64,000 nucleotides of DNA from the NCBI GenBank assembly GCA_963205115.1, contig CAUJHV010000005.1, positions 62,001 to 126,000 on the forward strand, read 5' to 3'. Shown in pieces: positions 20,672-29,144 of this stretch. The stretch is from Pseudomonadota bacterium (lineage in GTDB: Bacteria; Pseudomonadota; Gammaproteobacteria; Burkholderiales; Burkholderiaceae_C). Every line of letters starts with the position of its first letter. Position 1 is the first letter of the stretch. The notes beneath the pieces were generated by a model that saw only the letters and a list, made by a program, of their open reading frames with translations, made no database searches and was not told the origin of the DNA. The position numbers were made by a program, and so were the translations under genes.

Positions 20672-23600
20672 TCACGCCACGACCGCGGGTTCACGCTTGA
20701 CGCGGAACCAGGCCGCGTACATGGCCGGCAGCGCCAGCAGCGTCAGGGCCGTTGCGACGATCAGGCCGCCCATGATGGCCACGGCCATCGGGCCCCAGAA
20801 CACGCTGCGGCTCAGCGGAATCATCGCCAGCACCGCTGCGGCGGCCGTCAGCACGATGGGCCGGAAACGCCGCACCGCGGACTCCACGATTGCATCCCAG
20901 GTCGCCACGCCGCGCTCGCGGTCCTGCTCGATCTGGTCGATCAGGATCACCGAGTTGCGCATGATCATCCCCATCAAGGCGATCACGCCCAGCAGCGCGA
21001 CGAAGCCGAAGGGCCGGTCCAGCAGCAGCAGCGCACCGGCCACGCCAGCGATGCCCAGCGGCCCGGTCAGGAAAACCAGCAACGCGCGGCTGAAGCTCTG
21101 CAGCTGCAGCATCAGCAGCGTGAAGATGATGAACAGCATCACCGGCACGCCCGCGGCGATCGAGCCCTGGCCCTTGCTGCTTTCTTCGACAGCGCCAGCC
21201 ACCTCGATGCGGTAGCCGTCGGGCATCTTGGCCATCAGCTCGGCCATCGCCGGCCAGACCTGCGCCGAGACCGTCGCGCCCTGCACGCCGTCGACCGTAT
21301 CGCCCTGCACGGTGACGGCGAAGTTGCGCTTCTCGCGCCACATCACGCCCGGCTCCCACGCAAAGCCGACCTTGGCCACCTGCGTGATGGGGATCGAGCG
21401 GCCGCTGCTCGTGGGCATGTAGGCGTTGCCCAGGTCGGTGATGGCGTTGCGTTCGTCCAGCGGCTGGCGCAACACGATGTCCACCAGCTTGTCGCCCTCG
21501 CGGTACTGGCCGATGGTGCTGCCCGACAGCAGCGTGCGCGAGGCCTGCGCCAGCGCCTGGCTGCTGACACCCAGCGCGCGCGCCTTGTCCTGGTCGACAT
21601 CCAGCCGCAGCACCTTGATGGCTTCGTTCCAGTTGTCGTTCACGCCGCGCATCGAGGGGTTGGCGCGCAGCAGTTCCTTGGCCTGGTCGGCCCAGACCCG
21701 CACCTGCAAGGCATCCGGCCCCATCACGCGGAACTGCACCGGATAAGGCACCGGCGGCCCGTTGGGCAGCAGCTTCACGCGTGCACGCACCTCGGAAAAC
21801 TCCTCGGCCATCAGCGCCGGCAGCAGGCGCCGCAGACGCTCGCGCGTGGGCAGGTCCTTGGTCACCAGGATCATCTGCGAGACGTTGGTCTGCGGGAAGA
21901 TCTGGTCCAGCGGCAGGTAGAAGCGCGGCACGCCGCTGCCCACCCATGAGGTCACCGAGGCGATGCCCTCCTCCTTGGCCAGCCGCTTCTCGACACGCTT
22001 GGCCACGTCCTCGCTCTGCTGGATGGTCGAGCCTTCCGGCAGCCACATGTCGACCAGGATTTCCGGCCGCGACGAATCGGGGAAGAACTGCTGCTGCACC
22101 TTGCCCATGCCGACCAGGCCCAGCGCAAAGATCAGCAGCGTCGCGCCGATGGTGATCCAGCGGTGCGAGACACACCAGTCCACCATGCGCCGGAAGCGCT
22201 GGTAGAACGGTGTCTCGAACAGGTCGCCCTCGTGAGCATCACCCTCGACCGTCTTGCGCGTGCGCAGCAGCCACGCGCCCAGATAGGGCACGAAGTAGAC
22301 CGACACGACCCATGAGATTAGCAGCGCCGCGGCCGTCACCGCGAAGATCGCAAAGGTGTATTCGCCCACCATCGAGCGCGCCATGCCGATGGGCAGGAAG
22401 CCCGCCGCGGTGATCAGCGTGCCGGTGAGCATGGGCATCGCGGTCACGTCGTAGGCGTACGTGGCCGCGTGCATCTTGTCGTAGCCCTCTTCGAGCTTGC
22501 GCACCATCATTTCGACCGCAATGATGGCGTCGTCGACCAGCAGGCCCAGCGCGATGATCAGCGAGCCCAGCGAGATCTTGTGCAGGCCCACGCCCCAATA
22601 GAACATGGTCACGAAGGTGATGGCCAGCACCAGCGGGATGGTGATGCCCACCACCAGCCCCGGCCACACGTCGATGCGCATGGGCCGCATGTGCAGGCCC
22701 AGGCTGATGAAGCTGACGGCCAACACGATGATCACCGCCTCGGCGAGCACGCGGATGAATTCGTTGACCGATTTGGACACCGCCGCCGGCTGGTCCTGGA
22801 TCTGCTGCAGCGTGATGCCCGCGGGCAGTTCGGCCTGGATCTTCGCGGCCGCGGTCTGCAGCGATTGGCCCAGCGCGATGATGTCGCCGCCCTTGGCCAT
22901 GGCCACGCCCAGCGCGATGACCTCCTGGCCCTGGTAGCGCACCTTCACCGCCGGCGGGTCCTGGTAGGCGCGGCGGATATCCGCGATGTCGCCCAGGCGC
23001 AGCGTGCTGGCCGCGCCGGTGGACGGGTTCACCGCGCGGATCGGCAGCCGGCGCAGGTCTTCCACGGCCTGGAACTGGCCGGCCACGCGAAGCTGCAGAT
23101 TTTCCTGACCGGCATTGAGCACGCCCGCACCTTCGACGGCGTTCTGCGCGCCGATCTGGGCGATGACCTGGCCGAAATCCAGACCGAGCTGCGCCAGACG
23201 CTTCTGCGAGATCTCGACGAAGAGCTTCTCCGGCTGCGCGCCGAAGGTCTCGACCTTGGCCACGTCGGGCACGTCCAGCAGCCGCGCACGCACCTTGTCG
23301 GCAAAGACACGCAGCTCTTCGCGGCTGAAACCGTCGGCCGACAGCGCATAGATCGTGCCGTAGACATCGCCGAAGTCGTCGTTGAAGACCGGTCCGATCA
23401 CGCCTGCCGGCAGCGTCGAGCGCATGTCGCCGATCTTCTTGCGCACCTGGTACCAGACCTGCGGCACTTCCTTGGGCGGCGAGGAGTCGGCCAGCTGCAG
23501 GATGGTGAGCGATTCACCCGGCTTGGTGTAGCTGCGGATCTTGTCCGCATGCGGCACTTCCTGCAGGGTCTTCTCGATCTTGTCGGTCACCTGCTCGGCC

Positions 23601-23818
23601 ATCTGCTGCGCGCTGGCGCCAGGCCAAAAGGCCTGCACGACCATCGCGCGGAAGGTGAACGGCGGGTCTTCGTCCTGCCCGAGCTGGAAGTACGCCGCCA
23701 CGCCCAGCACCATCAGCACGACCATGAGGTAGCGCGTCAGGGCCGGGTGCTGCAGCGCCCAGCGCGAGATGTTGAAGTTGGAGTGGCGGTGCGCGCCGGT
23801 GGGATGGAGATCGACCAT
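20672..23818 (-). CDS. RND efflux pump inner-membrane transporter
   Basis: A 1048-residue resistance-nodulation-division transporter of the AcrB/HAE1 superfamily, driven by proton influx. It has twelve expected membrane helices with two large periplasmic loops. The helix-4 motif GLLVDDAIIAVEMM contains the paired aspartates of proton relay, and QDEDPPF near the N-terminus places it with the single-polypeptide exporters rather than with MdtBC pairs. It follows its adaptor by 16 bases. No outer-membrane channel gene is adjacent, so it must share one encoded elsewhere. The substrate cannot be told. Confidence 0.93.
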   Translation of the reverse strand: MVDLHPTGAHRHSNFNISRWALQHPALTRYLMVVLMVLGVAAYFQLGQDEDPPFTFRAMVVQAFWPGASAQQMAEQVTDKIEKTLQEVPHADKIRSYTKPGESLTILQLADSSPPKEVPQVWYQVRKKIGDMRSTLPAGVIGPVFNDDFGDVYGTIYALSADGFSREELRVFADKVRARLLDVPDVAKVETFGAQPEKLFVEISQKRLAQLGLDFGQVIAQIGAQNAVEGAGVLNAGQENLQLRVAGQFQAVEDLRRLPIRAVNPSTGAASTLRLGDIADIRRAYQDPPAVKVRYQGQEVIALGVAMAKGGDIIALGQSLQTAAAKIQAELPAGITLQQIQDQPAAVSKSVNEFIRVLAEAVIIVLAVSFISLGLHMRPMRIDVWPGLVVGITIPLVLAITFVTMFYWGVGLHKISLGSLIIALGLLVDDAIIAVEMMVRKLEEGYDKMHAATYAYDVTAMPMLTGTLITAAGFLPIGMARSMVGEYTFAIFAVTAAALLISWVVSVYFVPYLGAWLLRTRKTVEGDAHEGDLFETPFYQRFRRMVDWCVSHRWITIGATLLIFALGLVGMGKVQQQFFPDSSRPEILVDMWLPEGSTIQQSEDVAKRVEKRLAKEEGIASVTSWVGSGVPRFYLPLDQIFPQTNVSQMILVTKDLPTRERLRRLLPALMAEEFSEVRARVKLLPNGPPVPYPVQFRVMGPDALQVRVWADQAKELLRANPSMRGVNDNWNEAIKVLRLDVDQDKARALGVSSQALAQASRTLLSGSTIGQYREGDKLVDIVLRQPLDERNAITDLGNAYMPTSSGRSIPITQVAKVGFAWEPGVMWREKRNFAVTVQGDTVDGVQGATVSAQVWPAMAELMAKMPDGYRIEVAGAVEESSKGQGSIAAGVPVMLFIIFTLLMLQLQSFSRALLVFLTGPLGIAGVAGALLLLDRPFGFVALLGVIALMGMIMRNSVILIDQIEQDRERGVATWDAIVESAVRRFRPIVLTAAAAVLAMIPLSRSVFWGPMAVAIMGGLIVATALTLLALPAMYAAWFRVKREPAVVA

Positions 23819-23834
23819 GTGAAGCTCCGGCGGC

Positions 23835-24968
23835 TCAGCGGCTGGCCGCCGGTGCCGGCGCGCTGGCGCCCGGTGCTGCCGCGACAGGTGCGGCGGCGCC
23901 GTACAAACGCACCTTCAGGCCCGGCGTCAGCACATGCACGCCGGCCGTGACGATGCGCTCGCCGGGCTTGAGGCCGCTGGTCACCACCACCTCGTTGGCA
24001 TCGGCGCCGCCCACCTCGATGGGCTGCGCCTGCACCGTCATGCTGGTGGGATCGACGCGCCAGACCGCCGTCTTGCCCTGCTGCTGCATCACCGCCGTCA
24101 GGGGCAGCTTGACCACGCCCGGCTGTGCCGGCAGCGCCACCAGTACGCTGGCGGTCTGGCCCAGGCTGATCGCGGCGCGGCCGATATCGGCCTTGATCTG
24201 GAAGGTGCGCGTGGCCGGGTCGGCAGCCGCGGCCACTTCACGCACGGTGGCGGGCACGGTGGGGCCGGACTGCGCCCAAGGCTTCAGCTGCACGGCGCCC
24301 ACGCGCCCCTGCAGCGCGCGGAACGCATTGACCTTGTCCTCGGGGACGGCAAACACCGCGTCGCGCGGGCCGTCGACGGCCACACGCACGATGGGCGTGC
24401 CAGCGGCCACCACGGCGCCGGGCTCGGCCTCCACGGCCGTGACCACGCCGGCCGCATCCGCCACCAGCGTGCTGTAGCCCGCCTGGTTGCCCTGCACGCT
24501 GGACTGCGCACGCGCCTGCGCCGATTGCGCGCGTGCGGCCTTCAACGTGGCCTCGCGGCGGTCCAGTTCGGCCTTGCTGATGAAGCCCTGGTCGTAGAGG
24601 TTGCGAAAGCGCTGGAAATCCGCGGCCGCCAGATCGGCATTGACGTCGGCCGCCTGCACGGCCGCATTCGCGGCGTCCTGGCCCAGGCGCAGGTCCCTCG
24701 GGTCGATGCGCGCGAGCACCTGGCCGGCTTTCACTGCCGCACCGATGTCGACACGCCGCTCGACGAGCTTGCCGCCGACGCGGAAGGACAGGCGCGATTC
24801 GGTGCGCGCGCGGATGTCGGCCGCGTATTCCAGCGTGCCGCCGGCGATGCCGGAATCGACCACCATCGTGCGCACGGCACGCACGGGTTCGGGCACGGGA
24901 GCGGGTCGCGAGCAGGCCGCCAGCACAAGGGCGGCGGCCGGCGCCAGGAGGGCGAGGCGTCGTGTCAT
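23835..24968 (-). CDS. RND efflux periplasmic adaptor (membrane fusion protein), lipoprotein
   Basis: A 377-residue adaptor that links the RND pump to an outer-membrane channel. The N-terminus, MTRRLALLAP onward, ends in the lipobox LVLAAC, so the mature protein is a lipoprotein. Then come the lipoyl-like half-motif (TESRLSFRVGGKLVERRVDIGAAVKAGQVLARIDP), a helical hairpin rich in alanine and the beta-barrel domain. The start at 24968 is chosen because it begins the signal peptide; the open frame upstream would lengthen it by 28 residues without purpose. Confidence 0.93.
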   Translation of the reverse strand: MTRRLALLAPAAALVLAACSRPAPVPEPVRAVRTMVVDSGIAGGTLEYAADIRARTESRLSFRVGGKLVERRVDIGAAVKAGQVLARIDPRDLRLGQDAANAAVQAADVNADLAAADFQRFRNLYDQGFISKAELDRREATLKAARAQSAQARAQSSVQGNQAGYSTLVADAAGVVTAVEAEPGAVVAAGTPIVRVAVDGPRDAVFAVPEDKVNAFRALQGRVGAVQLKPWAQSGPTVPATVREVAAAADPATRTFQIKADIGRAAISLGQTASVLVALPAQPGVVKLPLTAVMQQQGKTAVWRVDPTSMTVQAQPIEVGGADANEVVVTSGLKPGERIVTAGVHVLTPGLKVRLYGAAAPVAAAPGASAPAPAASR

Positions 24969-25021
24969 GGGGGATATCCGAAGCGTGGACGGGGCCGCAC
25001 AAGCGACCCCGACAATTAGTG

Positions 25022-25065
25022 ACTGACCGGTCAGTAATATAGTTTTGGCCACCCGGACTTGTCAA
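25022..25065 (-). promoter_or_regulatory. Promoter with a palindromic TetR-type operator for the efflux genes
   Basis: On the - strand a consensus -35 TTGACA (25060-25065) is followed after 18 bases by a -10 TATATT (25036-25041). Directly behind it lies the perfect 14-base palindrome ACTGACCGGTCAGT (25022-25035), at the expected transcription start. Palindromes of this sort are typical TetR-family operators at RND pump genes. No tetR-like gene lies nearby. The adaptor ATG is 53 bases downstream. Confidence 0.75.
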
Positions 25066-25125
25066 ACGTGGGGCTGTGGTTCGCGCGCACAAAACCGCCC
25101 GGAGCCCCGTGGACAATCCAGCCCC

Positions 25126-25974
25126 GTGAGCGTCGACCATTACGAAAATTTCCCGGTGGCTTCGGTGCTGTGTCCGCCGGCGATCCGCCCCGCCGTCGTC
25201 GCGATCTACCACTTCGCCCGCGTGGCCGACGACCTGGCCGACGAAGGCGCCGCCCTGCCCGCTGAGCGCCGCGCGGCACTGGCGGCCTACCGCGCCGACC
25301 TGGACGCCATCTTCGCCGGGCAGGCGCCCTCCCCGCGCTGGGCCGCCGTCTTCGAGCGCCTGGACCGCGCACGGCGCAGCCACGCCCTGCCCGTGCAGCC
25401 GCTGCGCGACCTGCTCGACGCCTTCACGCAGGACACGGGCAACCCGGTCTACGCCGACCGCGAGCAGCTGCTCGACTACTGCCGCCGATCGGCCAATCCG
25501 GTGGGCCGGCTGCTGCTGCACCTCTACGGCATCGGCGACGCGGTCTCGCTCACGCAATCCGACGACATCTGCACCGCGCTGCAGCTCATCAACTTCTGGC
25601 AGGACTGTAGCGTGGACCACCCGCGCGGACGCGTCTACCTGCCGCAGGCCGATGCACGCCGGCACGGGGTCGATCCGGTCGATCCGGCTGGCTTGCGCGA
25701 CAGCCCCGGCAGCCGCGCGCTCGTGGCCGAGTTGTGCGACTGGGCACGCGGCCTGATGCTGCGCGGCGCCCCGCTGGCCTTGCGCGTGCCCGGCCGCGCC
25801 GGCTGGGAGCTGCGGCTGGTCGTTCAGGGCGGCCTGCGCATCCTCGACAAGATCGCACGCCTGCAGCACGCCACCTTCGCCCGCCGACCCACCGTGGGCG
25901 CCGCGGACCTGCCTGTCCTGCTGTGGCGCGCAGTGACCATGCGCAACCCGGCAGCCCGACCCGTAACCCCATGA
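25126..25974 (+). CDS. hpnC: Squalene synthase-like HpnC (hydroxysqualene synthase)
   Basis: A 282-residue trans-isoprenyl diphosphate synthase-fold protein of the HpnC type. In the three-step bacterial route to squalene, HpnD makes presqualene diphosphate from two farnesyl diphosphates, HpnC turns it into hydroxysqualene and HpnE reduces that to squalene. Aspartate-rich motifs are ADDLADE and FWQDCSVDHPRGRVYLP. The GTG at 25126 starts the conserved VSVDHYENFPVAS. The stop overlaps hpnD. Confidence 0.95.
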   Translation: MSVDHYENFPVASVLCPPAIRPAVVAIYHFARVADDLADEGAALPAERRAALAAYRADLDAIFAGQAPSPRWAAVFERLDRARRSHALPVQPLRDLLDAFTQDTGNPVYADREQLLDYCRRSANPVGRLLLHLYGIGDAVSLTQSDDICTALQLINFWQDCSVDHPRGRVYLPQADARRHGVDPVDPAGLRDSPGSRALVAELCDWARGLMLRGAPLALRVPGRAGWELRLVVQGGLRILDKIARLQHATFARRPTVGAADLPVLLWRAVTMRNPAARPVTP

Positions 25975-26819
25975 CACCTCAGCAATACGTCCAGGACAAG
26001 GCGGCCCGCAGCGGCTCGAGCTTCTACTACGCGTTCCTGTTCCTGCCCGACGAACGCCGCGCGGCGATCACGGCCTTCTACGCCTTCTGCCGCGAGGTGG
26101 ACGACGTGGTCGACGAGGTCCACGACCCGTCCGTGGCCGCCAACAAGCTCGCCTGGTGGCGCCACGAAGTGGGCGAGGCCTATGCCGGGCGCCCCACGCA
26201 TCCGGTGACGCAGGCGCTGATGCCGCTGGCCCCGACTTTCCACATCGAGGCAGCGCACCTGCTGGCGGTGATCGAAGGCTGCGAGATGGACCTGCAGCAG
26301 TCGCGCATGCTGGATTTCCCCGCGCTGCAGCGCTATTGCCACCTGGTGGCCGGCATCGTCGGCGAGGTGGCGGCCAACATCTTCGGGCGCACGCTAGAGG
26401 ACACGCTGCGCTACGCGCACACGCTGGGCCGCGCGATGCAGCTGACGAACATCATCCGCGACGTGGGCGACGACGCGCGCCGCGGCCGCATCTACCTGCC
26501 GATCTCGGAGATGCAGCAGTTCGGCGTGAAGGCCCACGAGATCCTCAAGCGCGAATCGCCCTGGGGCTACAGCGAGCGCTTCACGGCGCTGATGCAGTTC
26601 CAGGCGCAGCGCGCGCATGCCACCTACGACGAGGCGATGGCGCTGCTGCCGCCAGCCGACCGCCGCGCGCAGCGGCCCGGGCTGATGATGGCGCACATCT
26701 ACCGCGAGCTGCTGCGGGAGATCGAGGCCGGCGGCTTCCAGGTGCTGCACCAACGCATCTCGCTGACGCCGTTGCGCAAGCTGTGGATCGCCGCGCGCAC
26801 GCAGGTGAAGGGCCGGTGA
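25971..26819 (+). CDS. hpnD: Presqualene diphosphate synthase HpnD
   Basis: A 282-residue paralogue of HpnC. It carries the two Mg-diphosphate motifs DDVVDE (in FCREVDDVVDEVHD) and RDVGDDARRGRIYLP, and the N-terminal YVQDKAARSGSSFYYAF typical of HpnD. It catalyses head-to-head condensation of two farnesyl diphosphates. It is coupled to hpnC by an ATGA overlap, and its stop overlaps the GTG start of hpnE. Confidence 0.95.
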   Translation: MTPQQYVQDKAARSGSSFYYAFLFLPDERRAAITAFYAFCREVDDVVDEVHDPSVAANKLAWWRHEVGEAYAGRPTHPVTQALMPLAPTFHIEAAHLLAVIEGCEMDLQQSRMLDFPALQRYCHLVAGIVGEVAANIFGRTLEDTLRYAHTLGRAMQLTNIIRDVGDDARRGRIYLPISEMQQFGVKAHEILKRESPWGYSERFTALMQFQAQRAHATYDEAMALLPPADRRAQRPGLMMAHIYRELLREIEAGGFQVLHQRISLTPLRKLWIAARTQVKGR

Positions 26820-28111
26820 CGACAGCGGCGCGGCGCCTGGCGGTGGTCGGCGCCGGCTGGGCCGGGCTGGCCGCCGCGGTGCGTGCCACGCAGGCCGGCT
26901 GGTCGGTGCAGCTCTTCGACATGGCGCCACAGGCCGGCGGGCGCGCGCGCAGCCTGGCGCGCGGCGCCCAGGAGCAGGACAACGGCCAGCACATCCTGAT
27001 CGGCGCCTATGCTCAAACACTCGAGCTCATGCGTACGGTGGGCGTCGATCTCGAACAGGTCCTGACCCGGCTGCCGCTGGCCTTGGTGGATGCGCAAGGC
27101 GAAGGCTTGCGCTTGAAGCCCGGGCCGGCGCTGTGGCGCTTGGCGCAGGCCGTGCTGGCCCACACGCGGTGGTCGATGGGCGACCGCCTGCGGCTGCTGG
27201 CGCATGCCACGGGCTGGGCGCTGGGGGGGTTCCGCTGCGAACCCGATCGCCCGGTGGCGGACTGGGCCCGCGGCCTGCCCGCTGCGGTGCAGCGCGACCT
27301 GATCGATCCGCTGTGCGTGGCCGCGCTCAATACGCCCAGCCGCGACGCCAGCGCGGCCGTCTTCCTGCGCGTGCTGCGCGACGGCCTGTTTTCCGGCGCC
27401 GGCGGCTCCGACTTGCTGCTGCCGCGCCGGCCGCTGGGCGAACTGCTGCCGCAGCCGGCGCTGCGCTGGCTCGAATCGCAAGGCGCGCAGATCCACCTGC
27501 GGCAGCGCGTGCAGACACTCGCGGCCCACGGTGTGTCGTGGCAACTCGACGGCGGCGAGCCGGTGGATGCGGTGATCCTGGCCTGTTCCGCCGCGGAAGC
27601 GGCACGCCTGGCCCGCCCGCACGCGCCAGCCTGGGCGGACGCGGCGGCGGCCTTCGGCTACGAGCCCATCGTGACGGCCTGGCTTCAAGCCCCCGGCGCG
27701 CGCCTGCCGCATCCCATGATCGCCCTGCGCGGCGAACCCGCGCAGTTCGCCTTCGACCTGCAGGCGCTGGGCCACCCGCAGGGCGGCATCAGCCTGGTCG
27801 TCAGCGGCGCGCGCAAGTGGGTCGATGCCGGCGAGGAGCGGCTGCAGCAGGCGCTGCTGGCGCAGATCCGGTCGGAACTGGGGGCCCACGTGCCACCGGA
27901 CTTCCGCATGGACGGCTGCATCACCGAAAAGCGCGCGACCTTCCGCTGCGTGCCGGGCCTCCAGCGCCCAGCCGCCAGGCTTGCGCCGGGCCTGATGGCC
28001 GCGGGCGATTACGTCGACGGTCCCTACCCGGCCACGCTGGAAGGTGCCGTGCGCGCGGGCGAGGCAGCGGTCCAGGCGCTGGGCGCCGGCGCGCGAGGTC
28101 TCGCGGCCTGA
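26816..28111 (+). CDS. hpnE: Hydroxysqualene dehydroxylase HpnE
   Basis: A 431-residue FAD-dependent amine-oxidase/phytoene-desaturase-like enzyme that reduces hydroxysqualene to squalene. The dinucleotide-binding motif AVVGAGWAGLAAAV lies at residues 8-21, and the C-terminal FAD-binding stretch LMAAGDYVDGPYPATLEGAVRAG, shown here only to identify it, follows the family pattern. The start is GTG at 26816, overlapping the hpnD stop. No squalene-hopene cyclase gene is adjacent. Confidence 0.94.
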   Translation: MTTAARRLAVVGAGWAGLAAAVRATQAGWSVQLFDMAPQAGGRARSLARGAQEQDNGQHILIGAYAQTLELMRTVGVDLEQVLTRLPLALVDAQGEGLRLKPGPALWRLAQAVLAHTRWSMGDRLRLLAHATGWALGGFRCEPDRPVADWARGLPAAVQRDLIDPLCVAALNTPSRDASAAVFLRVLRDGLFSGAGGSDLLLPRRPLGELLPQPALRWLESQGAQIHLRQRVQTLAAHGVSWQLDGGEPVDAVILACSAAEAARLARPHAPAWADAAAAFGYEPIVTAWLQAPGARLPHPMIALRGEPAQFAFDLQALGHPQGGISLVVSGARKWVDAGEERLQQALLAQIRSELGAHVPPDFRMDGCITEKRATFRCVPGLQRPAARLAPGLMAAGDYVDGPYPATLEGAVRAGEAAVQALGAGARGLAA

Positions 28112-28297
28112 GCAGAGCTTGATCCGGCTAAGCCGCCTGAGCCACCACAGCGGCCGGCGCAGCCCAAGAGCTCTATCCGCAGCGGCCCCTTTGGAGACGC
28201 TCAGCGGGGCCCGACGCGCGGGGCCCGTGCCTCGCGTTCTCGCCAGGCGCCGCCAGACCGCCGCAAGGCGATTTCGCTGCCGCGTCGCAACATGGGC

Positions 28298-28312
28298 TTT
28301 CGCGATGCAAAA
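28298..28312. promoter_or_regulatory. Possible IclR-family operator upstream of the IclR gene
   Basis: The 15-base quasi-palindrome TTTCGCGATGCAAAA lies 18 bases before the chosen IclR start. TTT-GC and GC-AAA half-sites resemble published IclR-family operators. Autoregulation is the family norm, so I read it as a candidate self-operator. If correct, it also argues against starting the protein at the upstream ATG (28292). Confidence 0.4.
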
Positions 28313-28330
28313 TACGCGGCAGGAGAGGCT

Positions 28331-29134
28331 ATGAACGCCCAGAACCCATCACCGCCGCCCCAAGGTCCCGCGATCCAGGTGCTCGAGCGCATGTTTTCGC
28401 TGCTCGACGTGCTGGCGACTCACCAGGATCCGGTGCCGCTCAAGCGCATCAGCGAACTCACCGGCTTGCATCCATCCACGGCCCACCGCATCCTCAACGA
28501 CCTGACCATCGGCCGCTTTGTCGACCGCCCCGAAGCCGGCAGCTACCGCTTGGGCATGCGGCTGCTGGAGCTGGGCAACATGGTCAAGGCGCGGCTGGAC
28601 GTGCGCGAAGCAGCGCTGGGCCCCATGCGCGAACTGCACCGGCTCACGCACCAGCCGGTCAACCTGTCGGTGCGGCAAGGCGACGAGATCGTCTACATCG
28701 AACGTGCCTTCAGCGAGCGCTCGGGCATGCAGGTGGTGCGCGCCATCGGCGGCCGTGCGCCGCTGCACCTCACCTCCGTGGGCAAGCTCTTCCTCGCGCA
28801 CGACGACGCCACGCGTGTGCGGGCCTATGTGACGCGTACGGGCCTGGCGGGCAACACCCGCAACAGCATCACCGACCCCGCCCGGCTGGACCGCGAGCTG
28901 CACCAGGTGCGCAGCGCCGGCATCGCGCGTGACGACGAGGAACTCGAGCCCGGCGTGCGCTGCATGGCCGCGGGTGTCTACGACGACCAAGGGCGGCTCG
29001 TGGCCGGCTTGTCGGTATCCGCGCCGGCCGAGCGGCTGGAAGAAAGCTGGCTGGCCCGCGTGAAATCGACGGCGGACGACATTTCGCGCTCGCTGGGCTA
29101 TCGGCCCGGCGCGCCGGCGGCAGCCAGCCGCTGA
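28331..29134 (+). CDS. IclR-family transcriptional regulator
   Basis: A 267-residue regulator. A winged helix-turn-helix spans about residues 14-75 (PLKRISELTGLHPSTAHRILNDL) and a GAF-like effector domain about residues 90-260 (GRAPLHLTSVGKLFLA, ARDDEELEPGVRCMAAGVYD). The ATG at 28331 follows AGGAGAGG; an in-frame ATG at 28292 is weaker. No catabolic genes stand beside it, so its target is unknown. It converges with the PBP gene, the two ends being 10 bases apart. Confidence 0.92.
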   Translation: MNAQNPSPPPQGPAIQVLERMFSLLDVLATHQDPVPLKRISELTGLHPSTAHRILNDLTIGRFVDRPEAGSYRLGMRLLELGNMVKARLDVREAALGPMRELHRLTHQPVNLSVRQGDEIVYIERAFSERSGMQVVRAIGGRAPLHLTSVGKLFLAHDDATRVRAYVTRTGLAGNTRNSITDPARLDRELHQVRSAGIARDDEELEPGVRCMAAGVYDDQGRLVAGLSVSAPAERLEESWLARVKSTADDISRSLGYRPGAPAAASR

Positions 29135-29144
29135 AGGCGCGGCG

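Noticed and set aside
20666..21949. Long + strand frames opposite the RND pump gene
   Set aside because: These are antisense frames with low-complexity His/Gln/Arg content; the - strand protein is a full-length RND transporter.
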